Shown in pieces: positions 55,994 through 64,000 of a stretch of 64,000 bases of DNA; position 1 is the stretch's first letter; every line of letters starts with the position of its first letter. Both the position numbers and the translations under genes were made by a program. This stretch comes from Noviherbaspirillum aerium. Lineage in GTDB: Bacteria > Pseudomonadota > Gammaproteobacteria > Burkholderiales > Burkholderiaceae_D. The notes under the pieces were generated by a model, which was not told the DNA's origin, ran no database searches, and worked only from the letters and a program-made list of their open reading frames with translations. The DNA is taken from positions 21,927-85,926 of the forward strand of contig NZ_VFAH01000024.1 of assembly GCF_008929045.1 (NCBI RefSeq). The letters run 5' to 3'.

Positions 55994-57652
55994 ATGTCTG
56001 ATCGCCACCTGGCTTTCTGGCCAGCATTACAGCCGCGGCATCTCACCATACCGCAAACGCATCTGTTCTATAACGTCGAAGTGTCGGCGACACGTTTTCC
56101 CGACAAGCCCTACCTCATCTATTACGGCACGCCGCTCAGCTATGCCCAGTTCCGCGATGAAGCCGAGCGCATTGCCGGTTACCTGCAGCAGCAGTGCGGC
56201 GTGAAGAAAGGCGACCGCGTTCTGCTTTATCTGCAGAACAGTCCGCAATTCATCCTTGCCTATTACGGTATCCTCCGGGCCGACGCCGTGGTCGTGCCGG
56301 TCAATCCCATGAACCGCACGACCGAATTGCGCCACTATGTGGAGGACACCGGAGCGAAGACGGCCATCGTGCCGCAGGACCTGTATGCGCAGATGTCGCC
56401 CCTGCTTGGCGACGGACTGGAAAATATCCTGGTCGCAGCCTATTCCGATTACCTGAAACAGCCGACCGACCTTCGCATGCCGGATTTCGTCAGCGCACCG
56501 CGCGAAAACATCAGCGGCAATGGCGTCACGCTCTGGGCGGACATGCTTGAGCGCAATCTGCGTCCGGGGCCGATGACGGCGGGTCCGGATGATCTCTGCG
56601 TAATGCCCTACACCTCCGGCACGACAGGCCACCCCAAGGGCTGCATGCATACCCATGCAAGCGTGATGTACAGCATCGTGGCCAGCATGCAATGGTTTAG
56701 CTCGCATCAGGATGCAGTGATGCTGTCGGTGCTGCCCTTCTTCCACGTGACCGGCATGCAGGGAAGCATGAGCGGTCCTCTCTATCTCGGCAGCACCATT
56801 GTTGTACTGTCGCGCTGGGATCGGGATGTGGCCAGCGAATGCATACAGCGCTATCGCATTACCTCGCTCCAGGTGATTTCCACCATGGTTGTGGATATGC
56901 TGGCCAACCCGCGCATTGGCGAGTACGACCTCTCGAGCCTGCGCGGAATACGGGGCGGCGGCGCCGCGATGCCGGCTGCGGTGGCGAAGAAACTTGATGA
57001 TCTGGTAGGACTGCCGTACGTCGAAGGCTACGGCATGTCGGAAACCATCGCAGCCACGCATATCAACCCGCTCCATCGCCCCAAACGCCAGTGCCTGGGC
57101 ATTCCAATTTACGATGTCGATGCCCGCGTCGTCGACCCCGCGGATTTTCATGAGCTTCCGCCGGGCGAGGTCGGCGAGATCGTGGTGCATGCACCGAACG
57201 TCATGCAAGGCTACTGGAATCATCCGGAGGCCACGCGTGAAGCCTTCATCGAACTGGATGGCAAGCGCTTCCTGCGCACCGGCGATCTCGCGACGACCGA
57301 TGAGGAGGGTTATTTCTTTATGGTCGACCGGCTCAAGCGCATGATCAATGCGTCCGGCTTCAAGGTATGGCCGGCCGAGGTGGAGGCCCTGATGTATCAG
57401 CATCCCGCGATTCAGGAAGCCTGCGTGATCGCGGCACGCGACCCCAAGCGCGGAGAAACGGTGAAGGCCATGATTGTCCTGAAGGACAGCCATCGCGGCC
57501 AGGTGTCGGAACAGGAAATCGTCGACTGGGCTCACCAGAACATGGCGGCCTACAAGAGTCCGCGCATTGTGCAATTCGTTGACGCCCTGCCGAAGTCGCC
57601 GACCGGGAAAATCCAGTGGCGCGAATTGCAGGAGAAGGAAAACACGGCCTGA
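55994..57652 (+). CDS. Long-chain fatty-acid (acyl)-CoA ligase, AMP-binding family
   Basis: A 552-residue acyl-activating enzyme that forms acyl-CoA from a carboxylic acid, ATP and CoA via an acyl-adenylate. The P-loop YTSGTTGHPKG lies near residue 205. GYGMSE is motif A5, followed by FLRTGDLATTDEEGYFFMVDRLKRMINASGFKVWP in motif A7/A8, and the catalytic lysine lies in SPTGKIQWRELQ. Substrate chain length cannot be read from sequence. ATG at 55994 has AAGGAAAAC upstream; a longer start at 55874 is unsupported. An SDR gene follows after 63 bases. Confidence 0.93.
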   Translation: MSDRHLAFWPALQPRHLTIPQTHLFYNVEVSATRFPDKPYLIYYGTPLSYAQFRDEAERIAGYLQQQCGVKKGDRVLLYLQNSPQFILAYYGILRADAVVVPVNPMNRTTELRHYVEDTGAKTAIVPQDLYAQMSPLLGDGLENILVAAYSDYLKQPTDLRMPDFVSAPRENISGNGVTLWADMLERNLRPGPMTAGPDDLCVMPYTSGTTGHPKGCMHTHASVMYSIVASMQWFSSHQDAVMLSVLPFFHVTGMQGSMSGPLYLGSTIVVLSRWDRDVASECIQRYRITSLQVISTMVVDMLANPRIGEYDLSSLRGIRGGGAAMPAAVAKKLDDLVGLPYVEGYGMSETIAATHINPLHRPKRQCLGIPIYDVDARVVDPADFHELPPGEVGEIVVHAPNVMQGYWNHPEATREAFIELDGKRFLRTGDLATTDEEGYFFMVDRLKRMINASGFKVWPAEVEALMYQHPAIQEACVIAARDPKRGETVKAMIVLKDSHRGQVSEQEIVDWAHQNMAAYKSPRIVQFVDALPKSPTGKIQWRELQEKENTA

Positions 57653-57715
57653 AGCGACTGCAACCTCTCTCAACGGACCCAGAGCCGGAACAAGACAGCA
57701 AACGGTGGAGACAAC

Positions 57716-58501
57716 ATGCGATTTGACAAACGGGTAGCAATCATTACCGGTGCTGCCAGCGGCATCGGCCGGGCCACGGCGCAACGACTCTTCAATGAAG
57801 GAGCATCGGTGATCCTGGTGGATCGCAACGAGGAGGCACTTGCACAGGTGGCGGCACAATTGAATGATGCCGCAAGGGTAGACTTCCGTGCGCTCGACAT
57901 TGCACAGGAAGCGCAGGTCGAGCAATGCGTCACGGAGGCATTCAAGCGGTTCGGCCGCATTGATGCCTTGTGCAACAACGCCGGCATCTCCGGCGGAGAC
58001 TATTCCCCGATCACGGAAACCAATACCGAAGTCTGGCAACAGATCATCGCGGTCAACATCATGGGTGCGGTCCACTTCACGAAATACGCGGCCCGCATCA
58101 TGCGTGAACAGGGAAGCGGTGCCATCGTCAATACCGCATCGGTTGCCGGCATACGCTCCGGCGCCGGCGGCAATGCCTACAGCGCCTCCAAGGCGGCTGT
58201 CATCAACCTGACCATGACCAGCGCCTGCGACCTCGGCCAATTCAATGTCCGCGTCAATGCCGTCTGTCCCGGCCTGATCGAAACCGGAATGACCGCACCC
58301 GTGTTCGAGCGGGCTCGCGCAGCGCAAAAGGAAGACAAGCTGGGATCGCGCTGCGAGTTGCGGCGCTATGGACGGCCGGAGGAAGTCGCCGCCGTCATCG
58401 CCTTCCTTGCCAGCGACGATGCCAGTTATGTCACCGGCCAGGCCTTGCCGGTCGATGGCGGCAATACGGCCTCGCTCAATCTGCCCGGCATGAAAGTGTA
58501 A
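57716..58501 (+). CDS. Short-chain dehydrogenase/reductase
   Basis: A 261-residue classical SDR. The cofactor loop is TGAASGIG, with NNAG near residue 87. The catalytic Ser lies in NTASVAG and the Tyr-Lys pair in AYSASKAA, and the family end reads PVDGGNTAS. An acidic residue after the second strand (ILVDRNE) suggests NAD(H). The substrate is unknown; the position behind an acyl-CoA ligase suggests 3-hydroxyacyl or other lipid/aromatic oxidation (inference). GTGGAGACAAC precedes the ATG. Confidence 0.93.
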   Translation: MRFDKRVAIITGAASGIGRATAQRLFNEGASVILVDRNEEALAQVAAQLNDAARVDFRALDIAQEAQVEQCVTEAFKRFGRIDALCNNAGISGGDYSPITETNTEVWQQIIAVNIMGAVHFTKYAARIMREQGSGAIVNTASVAGIRSGAGGNAYSASKAAVINLTMTSACDLGQFNVRVNAVCPGLIETGMTAPVFERARAAQKEDKLGSRCELRRYGRPEEVAAVIAFLASDDASYVTGQALPVDGGNTASLNLPGMKV

Positions 58502-58626
58502 TCCGGCTTACTTCATTCAAGCAGCACCCGCAGTACCATGCCCGTCCAGTGCAGGGAAGCGCTTTTGCCCGCGTATCGGAGGGACATGCAATATTAAAAA
58601 CCTCTAATAATTCAAGGAGACATTGA

Positions 58627-60192
58627 ATGAGATTCGACCGAAAAGGCGTTCGTCCCGGCAGGCCGCTTCTGCTTGCCGCCATCGTCGGCATGGCACTCGC
58701 CGGATGCGGCGGTGATAATGAAGACCGCAACCGCATTCTGACCGACCGGGGTGAGGTACTCGGCAATGAAACCGCGAGCATGCGCCAGTATCTCGGCATT
58801 CCCTATGCGGCCCCGCCGACCGGTGCGCGCCGCTGGAGGGCGCCGGAAGCGCCGGCGGCATGGACCACCGCGCGCGACGCCACCAAGTTTGGAAGCGGCT
58901 GCCCCCAGACCGGCGGAGCCTTCGGCGCCGCCAGCACCAATGAAGACTGCCTCTACCTGAATGTATTTACGCCCAAGGGCGACGGCCCCTTCCCTGTCAT
59001 GGTCTGGATCCACGGCGGGGCCTTTGTATCCGGCTCCGGCGACAGCTACGATGCAAGCAAGCTTGTTGCCCAAGGCGTTGCGGTGGTCACGATCAACTAC
59101 CGTCTCGGCCATCTCGGCTTCCTCGCTCATCCCGCACTGAGCGCGGAACAAGGAGGATCTTCCGGAAACTACGGCTTGATGGACCAGCAGGCGGCGCTGC
59201 GCTGGGTGAAGAACAATATCGCGCAATTCCGCGGCGATCCGAACAATGTGACTATCTTCGGCGAATCGGCCGGCGGACTCAGCGTGCAATCCCAACTCGC
59301 TTCGCCGCTGGCTTCCGGTCTTTTCAACAAGGCGATTGTCCAGAGCGGCTCCTACAATCTGGACCAGCCTGCCCTGACGCAAGCACAGGCCGGCGGCACG
59401 GCCGTTGCGAACGCCGCCGGCTGCACCGACCAAAGCGCAAGCTGCCTGCGCGCACTGCCGGTCGAGCAGATTCTGCAACGCCAGGCGGGTGCCAATGTTG
59501 TGCCGACGATCGACAACAGGGTGCTGCCGCAGACCTTGCGCTCGGCATTTGCCTCCGGCACTTTCAACAAGGTGCCAGTCATCGAAGGCAACAATGCCGA
59601 TGAATACAGCCTTCTCTCGGCGGCGCGCATGGATCTCGTGCCGTCAGTCGGTCCGGTGACTGCGACGAACTACCAGGCACGCGTCAGCAGTCTGATTGCC
59701 GCCTCGGGCAAGACCTTCGAGCAGGTGAACGCACAATATCCGCTGACCGCCTATGCGACCCCGGTCGAGGCTTATGACGCGATTGCAACAGACCTGCTGT
59801 TTGCCTGCTCCGGCCGCACCTCGGCAAGGCTCAAGAGCGCAAGCGGCACGAATGTCTATGCCTATGAGTTCAATGATCCGAATGCGCCGATGATCTATCT
59901 CCCGCCCGCAACCCGTCCGCGCTGGGGTGCTTACCATGCGGCCGAGATACAGTACCTGTTCCCGACCAGCCGCTCCAACGTGACCTACACCGCTGCTCAG
60001 CAAGCCTTGTCCAATCAGATGGTGGCGTACTGGACCGCCTTTGCCAAGAACAGCAACCCGAACGGCACCGGTCCGACATGGGCGCAGTACACCGGTTCGA
60101 ACGACGCCTATCAGTCGCTCGAACCGGGAGCATCGCGCACAGTGACGAACTTTGCCGAAAGGCACAAGTGCGCGTTCTGGACAGGCGCGTGA
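58627..60192 (+). CDS. Type-B carboxylesterase/lipase, lipoprotein
   Basis: A 521-residue carboxylesterase. The signal peptide ends in the lipobox LAGCGG, so it is probably anchored to a membrane by a lipid. The type-B signature EDCLYLNVF, the oxyanion motif WIHGGAFVSGSG, the nucleophile FGESAGG, and a C-terminal YHAAEIQYLF (catalytic His) are all visible. The catalytic acid probably lies in NADEYSL. It cleaves ester bonds of unknown substrates. CAAGGAGACATTGA gives a strong ribosome site. It follows the SDR by 125 bases and may be co-transcribed. Confidence 0.92.
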   Translation: MRFDRKGVRPGRPLLLAAIVGMALAGCGGDNEDRNRILTDRGEVLGNETASMRQYLGIPYAAPPTGARRWRAPEAPAAWTTARDATKFGSGCPQTGGAFGAASTNEDCLYLNVFTPKGDGPFPVMVWIHGGAFVSGSGDSYDASKLVAQGVAVVTINYRLGHLGFLAHPALSAEQGGSSGNYGLMDQQAALRWVKNNIAQFRGDPNNVTIFGESAGGLSVQSQLASPLASGLFNKAIVQSGSYNLDQPALTQAQAGGTAVANAAGCTDQSASCLRALPVEQILQRQAGANVVPTIDNRVLPQTLRSAFASGTFNKVPVIEGNNADEYSLLSAARMDLVPSVGPVTATNYQARVSSLIAASGKTFEQVNAQYPLTAYATPVEAYDAIATDLLFACSGRTSARLKSASGTNVYAYEFNDPNAPMIYLPPATRPRWGAYHAAEIQYLFPTSRSNVTYTAAQQALSNQMVAYWTAFAKNSNPNGTGPTWAQYTGSNDAYQSLEPGASRTVTNFAERHKCAFWTGA

Positions 60193-60534
60193 TGCGCAAG
60201 GAAACAAGGCTGTGAAATCGGAGATGCGGGCGCTCGCGCCAGCATCTTCCTGCAGCGGATGGAAATCGCCCATACGGATGCATACAGGGCATTTCTGCAT
60301 ATGCCGGTTCCGGGCAAGTCCGGGCGCCGTAATGGTGCCCGCTCTTGCCCGCCGTTGCAGTGGCCCATCTGCTCATTCCGTTTATCGGCTTCGTTTTTGT
60401 CGATACTAAGGGTATGTTCTGAGCTGACACCGGTTCGGCTTATCAAAGCCTGCCTTTGCCATTAGCATCTGTGCCACTGCGCATCCTTGAACACAGGAAG
60501 ACGCATCAGGACATGGCACCGGATAAGAATTGAA
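60193..60534. other. Intergenic region, nothing recognised
   Basis: About 340 bases between the esterase and the aquaporin-family gene. I see no gene, repeat or strong hairpin in it. Confidence 0.4.
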
Positions 60535-61272
60535 ATGACGATACAAAGGCAGCTTGCAGCAGAAGGACTTGGAACCGCCATACTGGCGGCAATGGCCATC
60601 GGTTCGGCCATGATGGCCGAGCGTCTGGGAGGCAGTCCCTTAACCGCCCTGTTGGCATGCTCGCTCGTCTGCGGTCTCGGCTTGTTCGCCCTGCTTGCCT
60701 GTTTCGGAAACATATCGGGTGCGCATTTCAATCCTGTTCTGACCTTGTCCGAAGTCGTGCGCGGGCAGATTGCAGCACCGTTAGCCGCGGGATATATCGC
60801 CGTCCAGTGCATTGGAGCGCTTTCAGGAGTCGCCGCAGCCCATGTCATGTTCAATGCTCCGGCATTCGAAGCGGCGACGATTGCTCGTTCGACTTCGGGA
60901 CACTGGATAGGCGAGTTCATCGCGGCTTTCGGCCTGATCGGCGTCTGCATCGGAAGTACGCGCCACGGTGACAGGATCATGCCGTTCGCCGTCGCTGCCT
61001 ATGTCATTGCAGCATTCTGGTTCACGCCATCGTCGGCGTTTCTGAATCCTGCGATGACGCTCGCAAAAGCCGTGACAGCATCTCCTGCAGGAATACGATT
61101 AAGCGATGTCCCGAGCCTTGTAACCGCACAGTTGTGCGGCGGCCTGGCGTCTACCTTGCTGTTCAGCTGGCTGTATCCTAACCAAACATCCGAACACACC
61201 TCGGGACCCGCATCGGTCATGTGCAACGCAGGCCTCGATACGCAGACTGTGCGGGCGAGTCTGCATCGGTAG
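60535..61272 (+). CDS. MIP/aquaporin family channel
   Basis: A 245-residue six-helix channel protein. The two conserved pore loops are SGAHFNPVLT (NPV) and SSAFLNPAMT (NPA), so one NPA box is altered to NPV. The family transports water, glycerol or small neutral metalloids; this subgroup is often found near arsenic genes, but none are here. The C-terminus after residue 215 is polar and cytosolic. The ATG at 60535 has GGATAAGAA upstream. It is followed 129 bases later by chromate transporter genes. Confidence 0.87.
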   Translation: MTIQRQLAAEGLGTAILAAMAIGSAMMAERLGGSPLTALLACSLVCGLGLFALLACFGNISGAHFNPVLTLSEVVRGQIAAPLAAGYIAVQCIGALSGVAAAHVMFNAPAFEAATIARSTSGHWIGEFIAAFGLIGVCIGSTRHGDRIMPFAVAAYVIAAFWFTPSSAFLNPAMTLAKAVTASPAGIRLSDVPSLVTAQLCGGLASTLLFSWLYPNQTSEHTSGPASVMCNAGLDTQTVRASLHR

Positions 61273-61401
61273 GTCCATGTCGAAAAGAAGATGCCCATCT
61301 TCTACTGCTCATGTATCCTGCTTGGTGCACTTGCTGAAAACTCTCCTGCCTGCGATTGAGTACAATAGCCGGTCCGCAACCGCAAGCCTCATGCGCTATC
61401 C

Positions 61402-61977
61402 ATGGATACCGTCAATGCGCCGCCCCGCGCCCAGCCCCAATCGTTAACCGACCTCTTCACGTCATTTACCTTCCTTGCGCTGCAAGGCTTTGGCGGCGTC
61501 CTTGCGGTCGTCCAGCATAATCTGGTGGAAAAGAAGCACTGGCTGACGAAAGATGAATTTGTTGAAGAATGGGCAGTAGCGCAGATAATGCCGGGTCCCA
61601 ATGTAGTCAATCTGGCGCTGATCATCGGCGGCCGCTATTTCGGATTGCGTGGAGCGTTGACCGCCCTCGCAGGAATGCTGCTCGTGCCCTTGATGCTGTT
61701 GCTTGCGCTTGCGATCATCTATGCACATGTCGCCGACCATCCTGGAATCGCGGGCGCACTCCGCGGCATGGGTGCCGTGGCGGCTGGATTGATTGGAGCC
61801 AGCGGGCTGAAACTGGCGAGCATCCTCAGAACACATCCCTTGGGTCTCCCTCTCGCCATCGTGTTCTGTGTATCAACGCTGGTCGTGGTCGCAGCCTTTC
61901 GCTGGCCGCTGTATGTCGTACTGCCGGTATTCGGAGGCCTCTCCTGCCTTCTTACCTACCGAAAGCTCAAGCCATGA
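61402..61977 (+). CDS. Chromate transporter, first half (ChrA N-type domain)
   Basis: A 191-residue membrane protein with about five to six helices and the CHR domain signatures FLALQGFGGVLAVVQHNLVE and EEWAVAQIMPGPNVVNLALIIG. Half-length CHR proteins work as pairs, probably inserted in opposite orientation, to export chromate in exchange for protons or sulfate. Its stop overlaps the next start by four bases (ATGA). The chromate substrate is inferred from family and not tested. Confidence 0.92.
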   Translation: MDTVNAPPRAQPQSLTDLFTSFTFLALQGFGGVLAVVQHNLVEKKHWLTKDEFVEEWAVAQIMPGPNVVNLALIIGGRYFGLRGALTALAGMLLVPLMLLLALAIIYAHVADHPGIAGALRGMGAVAAGLIGASGLKLASILRTHPLGLPLAIVFCVSTLVVVAAFRWPLYVVLPVFGGLSCLLTYRKLKP

Positions 61978-62564
61978 ATACGGCCATTGCAATCGATCTG
62001 TATTGGTCCGACTGGCTTGGCCTGTTCGGACACTATCTCCTGCTTTCAATGCTCTCCATAGGCGGGGCCATCTCGACGACCAGTGAAATGCATCGCTATC
62101 TTGTCGAAGACCATCATTGGCTCAGTGCCAGCCAGTTCAATGCATCGATCGCCATCGCGCAGGCCGCGCCGGGACCGAACGTTCTCTTCGTGGCATTAAT
62201 GGGATGGAATGTAGGCATGAACGCCGGCGGGATGCCTAGCGCGTTTCTCGGTATGCTGGTGACCATGACGGGTATTCTGCTGCCAAGCACCACGCTGACT
62301 TACCTCGCCGCTCAATGGGGACACCGCAACCGCCAGCTGCGGGCGGTACGCGCTTTCAAGGTAGGCATGGGGCCGATCGTCATCGCCTTATTGCTGGCGA
62401 CAAGCTGGGTTCTCGCAAACACCAATGCGCAAGGGCTTCCCGGCGGGGAGTGGAAATTGTGGCTGATATCGATTCTGTCCGCTCTTCTCATCTGGCAGAC
62501 CAAGATACATTTGCTGGTTTTATTGGGTATGGGTGCATTGCTGGGCGCGCTCGGACTACTCTAG
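61974..62564 (+). CDS. Chromate transporter, second half
   Basis: A 196-residue membrane protein that pairs with the preceding one. CHR domain blocks LSMLSIGGAISTTSEMHRYLVE and ASIAIAQAAPGPNVLFVALMGW are present, with about six helices. Translation is coupled by ATGA overlap. The TAG stop (62562-62564) is the first three bases of a family-A repeat, an arrangement also seen behind the glk fusion. Confidence 0.92.
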   Translation: MNTAIAIDLYWSDWLGLFGHYLLLSMLSIGGAISTTSEMHRYLVEDHHWLSASQFNASIAIAQAAPGPNVLFVALMGWNVGMNAGGMPSAFLGMLVTMTGILLPSTTLTYLAAQWGHRNRQLRAVRAFKVGMGPIVIALLLATSWVLANTNAQGLPGGEWKLWLISILSALLIWQTKIHLLVLLGMGALLGALGLL

Positions 62565-62686
62565 ACTGTGTCTGGTAAATGTTGCGAGCGGTCCGGAGTC
62601 GTATCAGGACACACAGGCTTACGCACATACGCCGAGCAAGACAGGCGCCGATGTGGACCGCGCAGCAGCTTGGCAAACACGGTCTA
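62562..62686. repeat. Family-A inverted-repeat element (125 bp)
   Basis: It begins TAGACTGTGTCTGGTAAATG and ends GCTTGGCAAACACGGTCTA, with inner GAGCGGTCCGG and GGACCGCGCAGCAGC. It aligns end to end with 46554-46679 in the same orientation. It supplies the TAG stop of the chromate transporter second half. Confidence 0.75.
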
Positions 62687-63031
62687 TCCGCCAGTTCGCG
62701 CGTTAATCAACCGGCGAAGACCAGCAGCACTTGATGCTATGAAACGGGAAGCCGAGACTGGATATTTAAATTCATTACCCCGAGGAGTGATGGCACACCG
62801 TCATATCAGGTGAACGGCGTCAGGCGAGTGATGAAACTGCCGCGCGTAGCCGGACCGGCATGCAACCCGGTCCGGGGGCAGAGGCGTGGCGATGCAACAT
62901 GGCGAACTCGGCACCCGGGGCGGTGGCTAGGAGGACTCGGCGTTCCCACAACGCAGTACTGCGGAAAAATGTGCCTGCATCGTCAGTACAGTCAGACCGA
63001 AGACGCTTGAGACTGTGCAGACACTTGGCTG
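62687..63031. other. GC-rich region of unknown nature
   Basis: No protein gene is supported. From about 62818 the sequence has several hairpin-forming segments (for example CCGGACCGG and CCCGGTCCGGG around 62850-62880). I do not recognise a known RNA or mobile element. Confidence 0.35.
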
Positions 63032-63382
63032 TCATGTACGGCTGAGTTCTTCGAGAAATATTCGAAGGAAGTGCCGGCTTATCGGATCTGCATCAACTAT
63101 GGCAATGCCGCTGCGATATAGATTTCCAGGCAGCTTGGAAGTATGTGTCACCATGCCCCAGACATTAATTCTTCTTCGCTCATGCAAAGTCTGAAGCTCA
63201 AAAGCCACTGCGCATGCGTTGTTCGGTGCAATTTGCGCTTCGCTGACGAGGCCTATGCCTCCAAGCGAAATTTCGATTGTGCGTACGGGTATGACGGGCA
63301 GCTCGGGCAATAATATTTTTGCGGGCACCGTGAACGGTATTCGTAGAGATCTTCTGCGCTCAATGGTGGAAGTGGCTTCCAT
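63032..63382 (-). CDS. PilZ domain protein
   Basis: A 116-residue single-domain PilZ protein, a c-di-GMP receptor. The binding motifs are RRRSLR near residue 9 (RxxxR) and EISLGGIGL near residue 38, where the usual D/NxSxxG has Glu in the first position. The end is RHFLRIFLEELSRT. With three GGDEF proteins in the window it could be an output of that signalling. The altered acidic residue may affect binding. Confidence 0.87.
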   Translation of the reverse strand: MEATSTIERRRSLRIPFTVPAKILLPELPVIPVRTIEISLGGIGLVSEAQIAPNNACAVAFELQTLHERRRINVWGMVTHTSKLPGNLYRSGIAIVDADPISRHFLRIFLEELSRT

Positions 63383-63973
63383 GCGGTTTCACGGTGACGG
63401 GCTGATTTGAATTTATGTAGCTGGCGTTTGATCGATCAAACAAGAAAATCATTTCCAACCAGTAAGTATCCCACATTTGTTTAACTTCCGTGCACTTGGC
63501 TCGAGTTCCTGAACCAGCATGCAGATCGCTCCCATTTGTCCGTTAAGACTCATGCTCACTCACCAAAAGACTGCTTCTCACCAAACTCGCTCTTTTTGAT
63601 GCATGCATGAAATTGGAGCAGACACAAGCAAGGAAGGGTTCGAGATGAGATGCAGCACAGCACGAAGCGTGCTGTACATCTAATGTGACCATGGCGTATG
63701 GTCTCCGCATCTTCCGTGCTTGCTGTGCCGGCAAAAGAATCAAGCACCGGGAAACCGGGTACAACAAGCAGCCTGAACACCTTGCCTGACATTATGGTTC
63801 ATACAGGATGGCGTTCCCGAGCACGCGGAATCGGCGTATCGCCATGCCAGCGACAGTCCTCATGGCAGACACGCCGAGCATGTCGATTGCTGCCCCCTAT
63901 GCGGCATGCATTGCGCACGCGCAAAGCAAACAGCCCTGCGTCCATGAGGAGGCAGGGCTGATGCGGTAGAACT
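63383..63973. other. Region downstream of the rRNA operon
   Basis: Between the PilZ gene start and the 5S end I find only the rRNA terminator. No tRNA is recognisable. Short open frames show no family features. Confidence 0.45.
63931..63960 (-). terminator. Terminator of the rRNA operon
   Basis: CAGCCCTGC (63931-63939) pairs with GCAGGGCTG (63952-63960). On the minus strand the stem is followed by TTTGCTTTGC. It lies 13 bases beyond the 5S 3' end. Confidence 0.85.
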
Positions 63974-64000
63974 AGCCTGACGATGACCTACTTTCACACT
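63974..64000 (-). rRNA. rrf: 5S rRNA, 3' end only
   Basis: On the minus strand the last 27 bases read AGTGTGAAAGTAGG followed by TCATCGTCAGGCT, the 3' end of Burkholderiales 5S rRNA. The rest lies beyond the window, so an rRNA operon transcribed towards the window is expected. Confidence 0.92.

Noticed and set aside
56027..58327. A 766-residue open frame on the minus strand
   Set aside because: It is antisense to the acyl-CoA ligase and SDR genes, which carry complete catalytic motifs, and its own translation is His/Arg-rich without domains.
46554..62686. CRISPR array
   Set aside because: The repeats are dispersed singly over tens of kilobases with inverted ends. There is no regular repeat-spacer structure and no cas gene.
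62818..63050. Possible group II intron, cobalamin or c-di-GMP riboswitch fragment
   Set aside because: I could not match the conserved core of any of these (domain V hairpin, B12 box, or the GEMM tetraloop-receptor pattern).
63383..63973. tRNA genes next to the rRNA operon
   Set aside because: No cloverleaf-type sequence or TTCGAATC-like T-arm was found on either strand.

Overview
The window is about 64 kb of chromosome with fairly high GC. It most likely comes from a betaproteobacterium of the order Burkholderiales, plausibly Oxalobacteraceae. The reasons are the minus-strand 5S rRNA end at 63974-64000, which matches the Burkholderiales 5S 3' terminus, and a glucokinase fused to an RpiR/HexR regulator inside a zwf-pgl-glk operon, an arrangement typical of this order. 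The genus is inference. The window contains 47 supportable protein genes and no recognisable tRNA, CRISPR array or complete insertion sequence.

Layout. 0-8.3 kb is a signalling block: a GAF/PAS sensor cut by the window edge and a GGDEF-EAL protein on the minus strand, divergent from a bacteriophytochrome kinase. 8.6-13.6 kb holds a histidine phosphatase, a zinc alcohol dehydrogenase, two low-complexity membrane or surface proteins and a membrane diguanylate cyclase. 13.6-19.4 kb is gene-poor, locally AT-rich and repeat-bearing. It carries only a LysR regulator and a pyruvate-kinase-like protein that has lost most catalytic residues. 19.4-25.5 kb has a two-receiver GGDEF protein, a divergent metallophosphoesterase/nucleotidyltransferase pair and a YbhN/ClsB phospholipid operon. 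26.4-30.6 kb has a catalase-ankyrin operon divergent from a first glucose-6-phosphate dehydrogenase. 30.7-38.6 kb holds small proteins, a lipoprotein, a GNAT enzyme, an amino-acid-type binding protein, a MarR regulator divergent from a flavin monooxygenase, and a thioesterase. 39.2-46.6 kb is central carbon metabolism: ppc, divergent from the zwf-pgl-glk/hexR operon. 46.8-50.8 kb has a hydrolase and a large hybrid kinase. 51.5-55.6 kb is a serine protease-MoxR-DUF58-VWA operon. 56.0-62.6 kb has an acyl-CoA ligase, an SDR and a carboxylesterase, then an aquaporin-family channel and a split chromate transporter. 63.0-64.0 kb has a PilZ protein and the end of an rRNA operon.

How the genes work together. 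Four proteins make, degrade or bind c-di-GMP and others sense light or redox/ligand signals, so the window is rich in second-messenger signalling. Two zwf paralogs supply NADPH in two contexts, one next to catalase and one in a sugar-catabolic operon probably controlled by its own fused HexR domain.

The most unusual structural signal is a set of short inverted-repeat elements (three families plus one nested element). They begin and end in TA, and in four cases the terminal TAG of the element is the stop codon of the neighbouring gene. The most unusual gene is the degenerate pyruvate kinase homolog.
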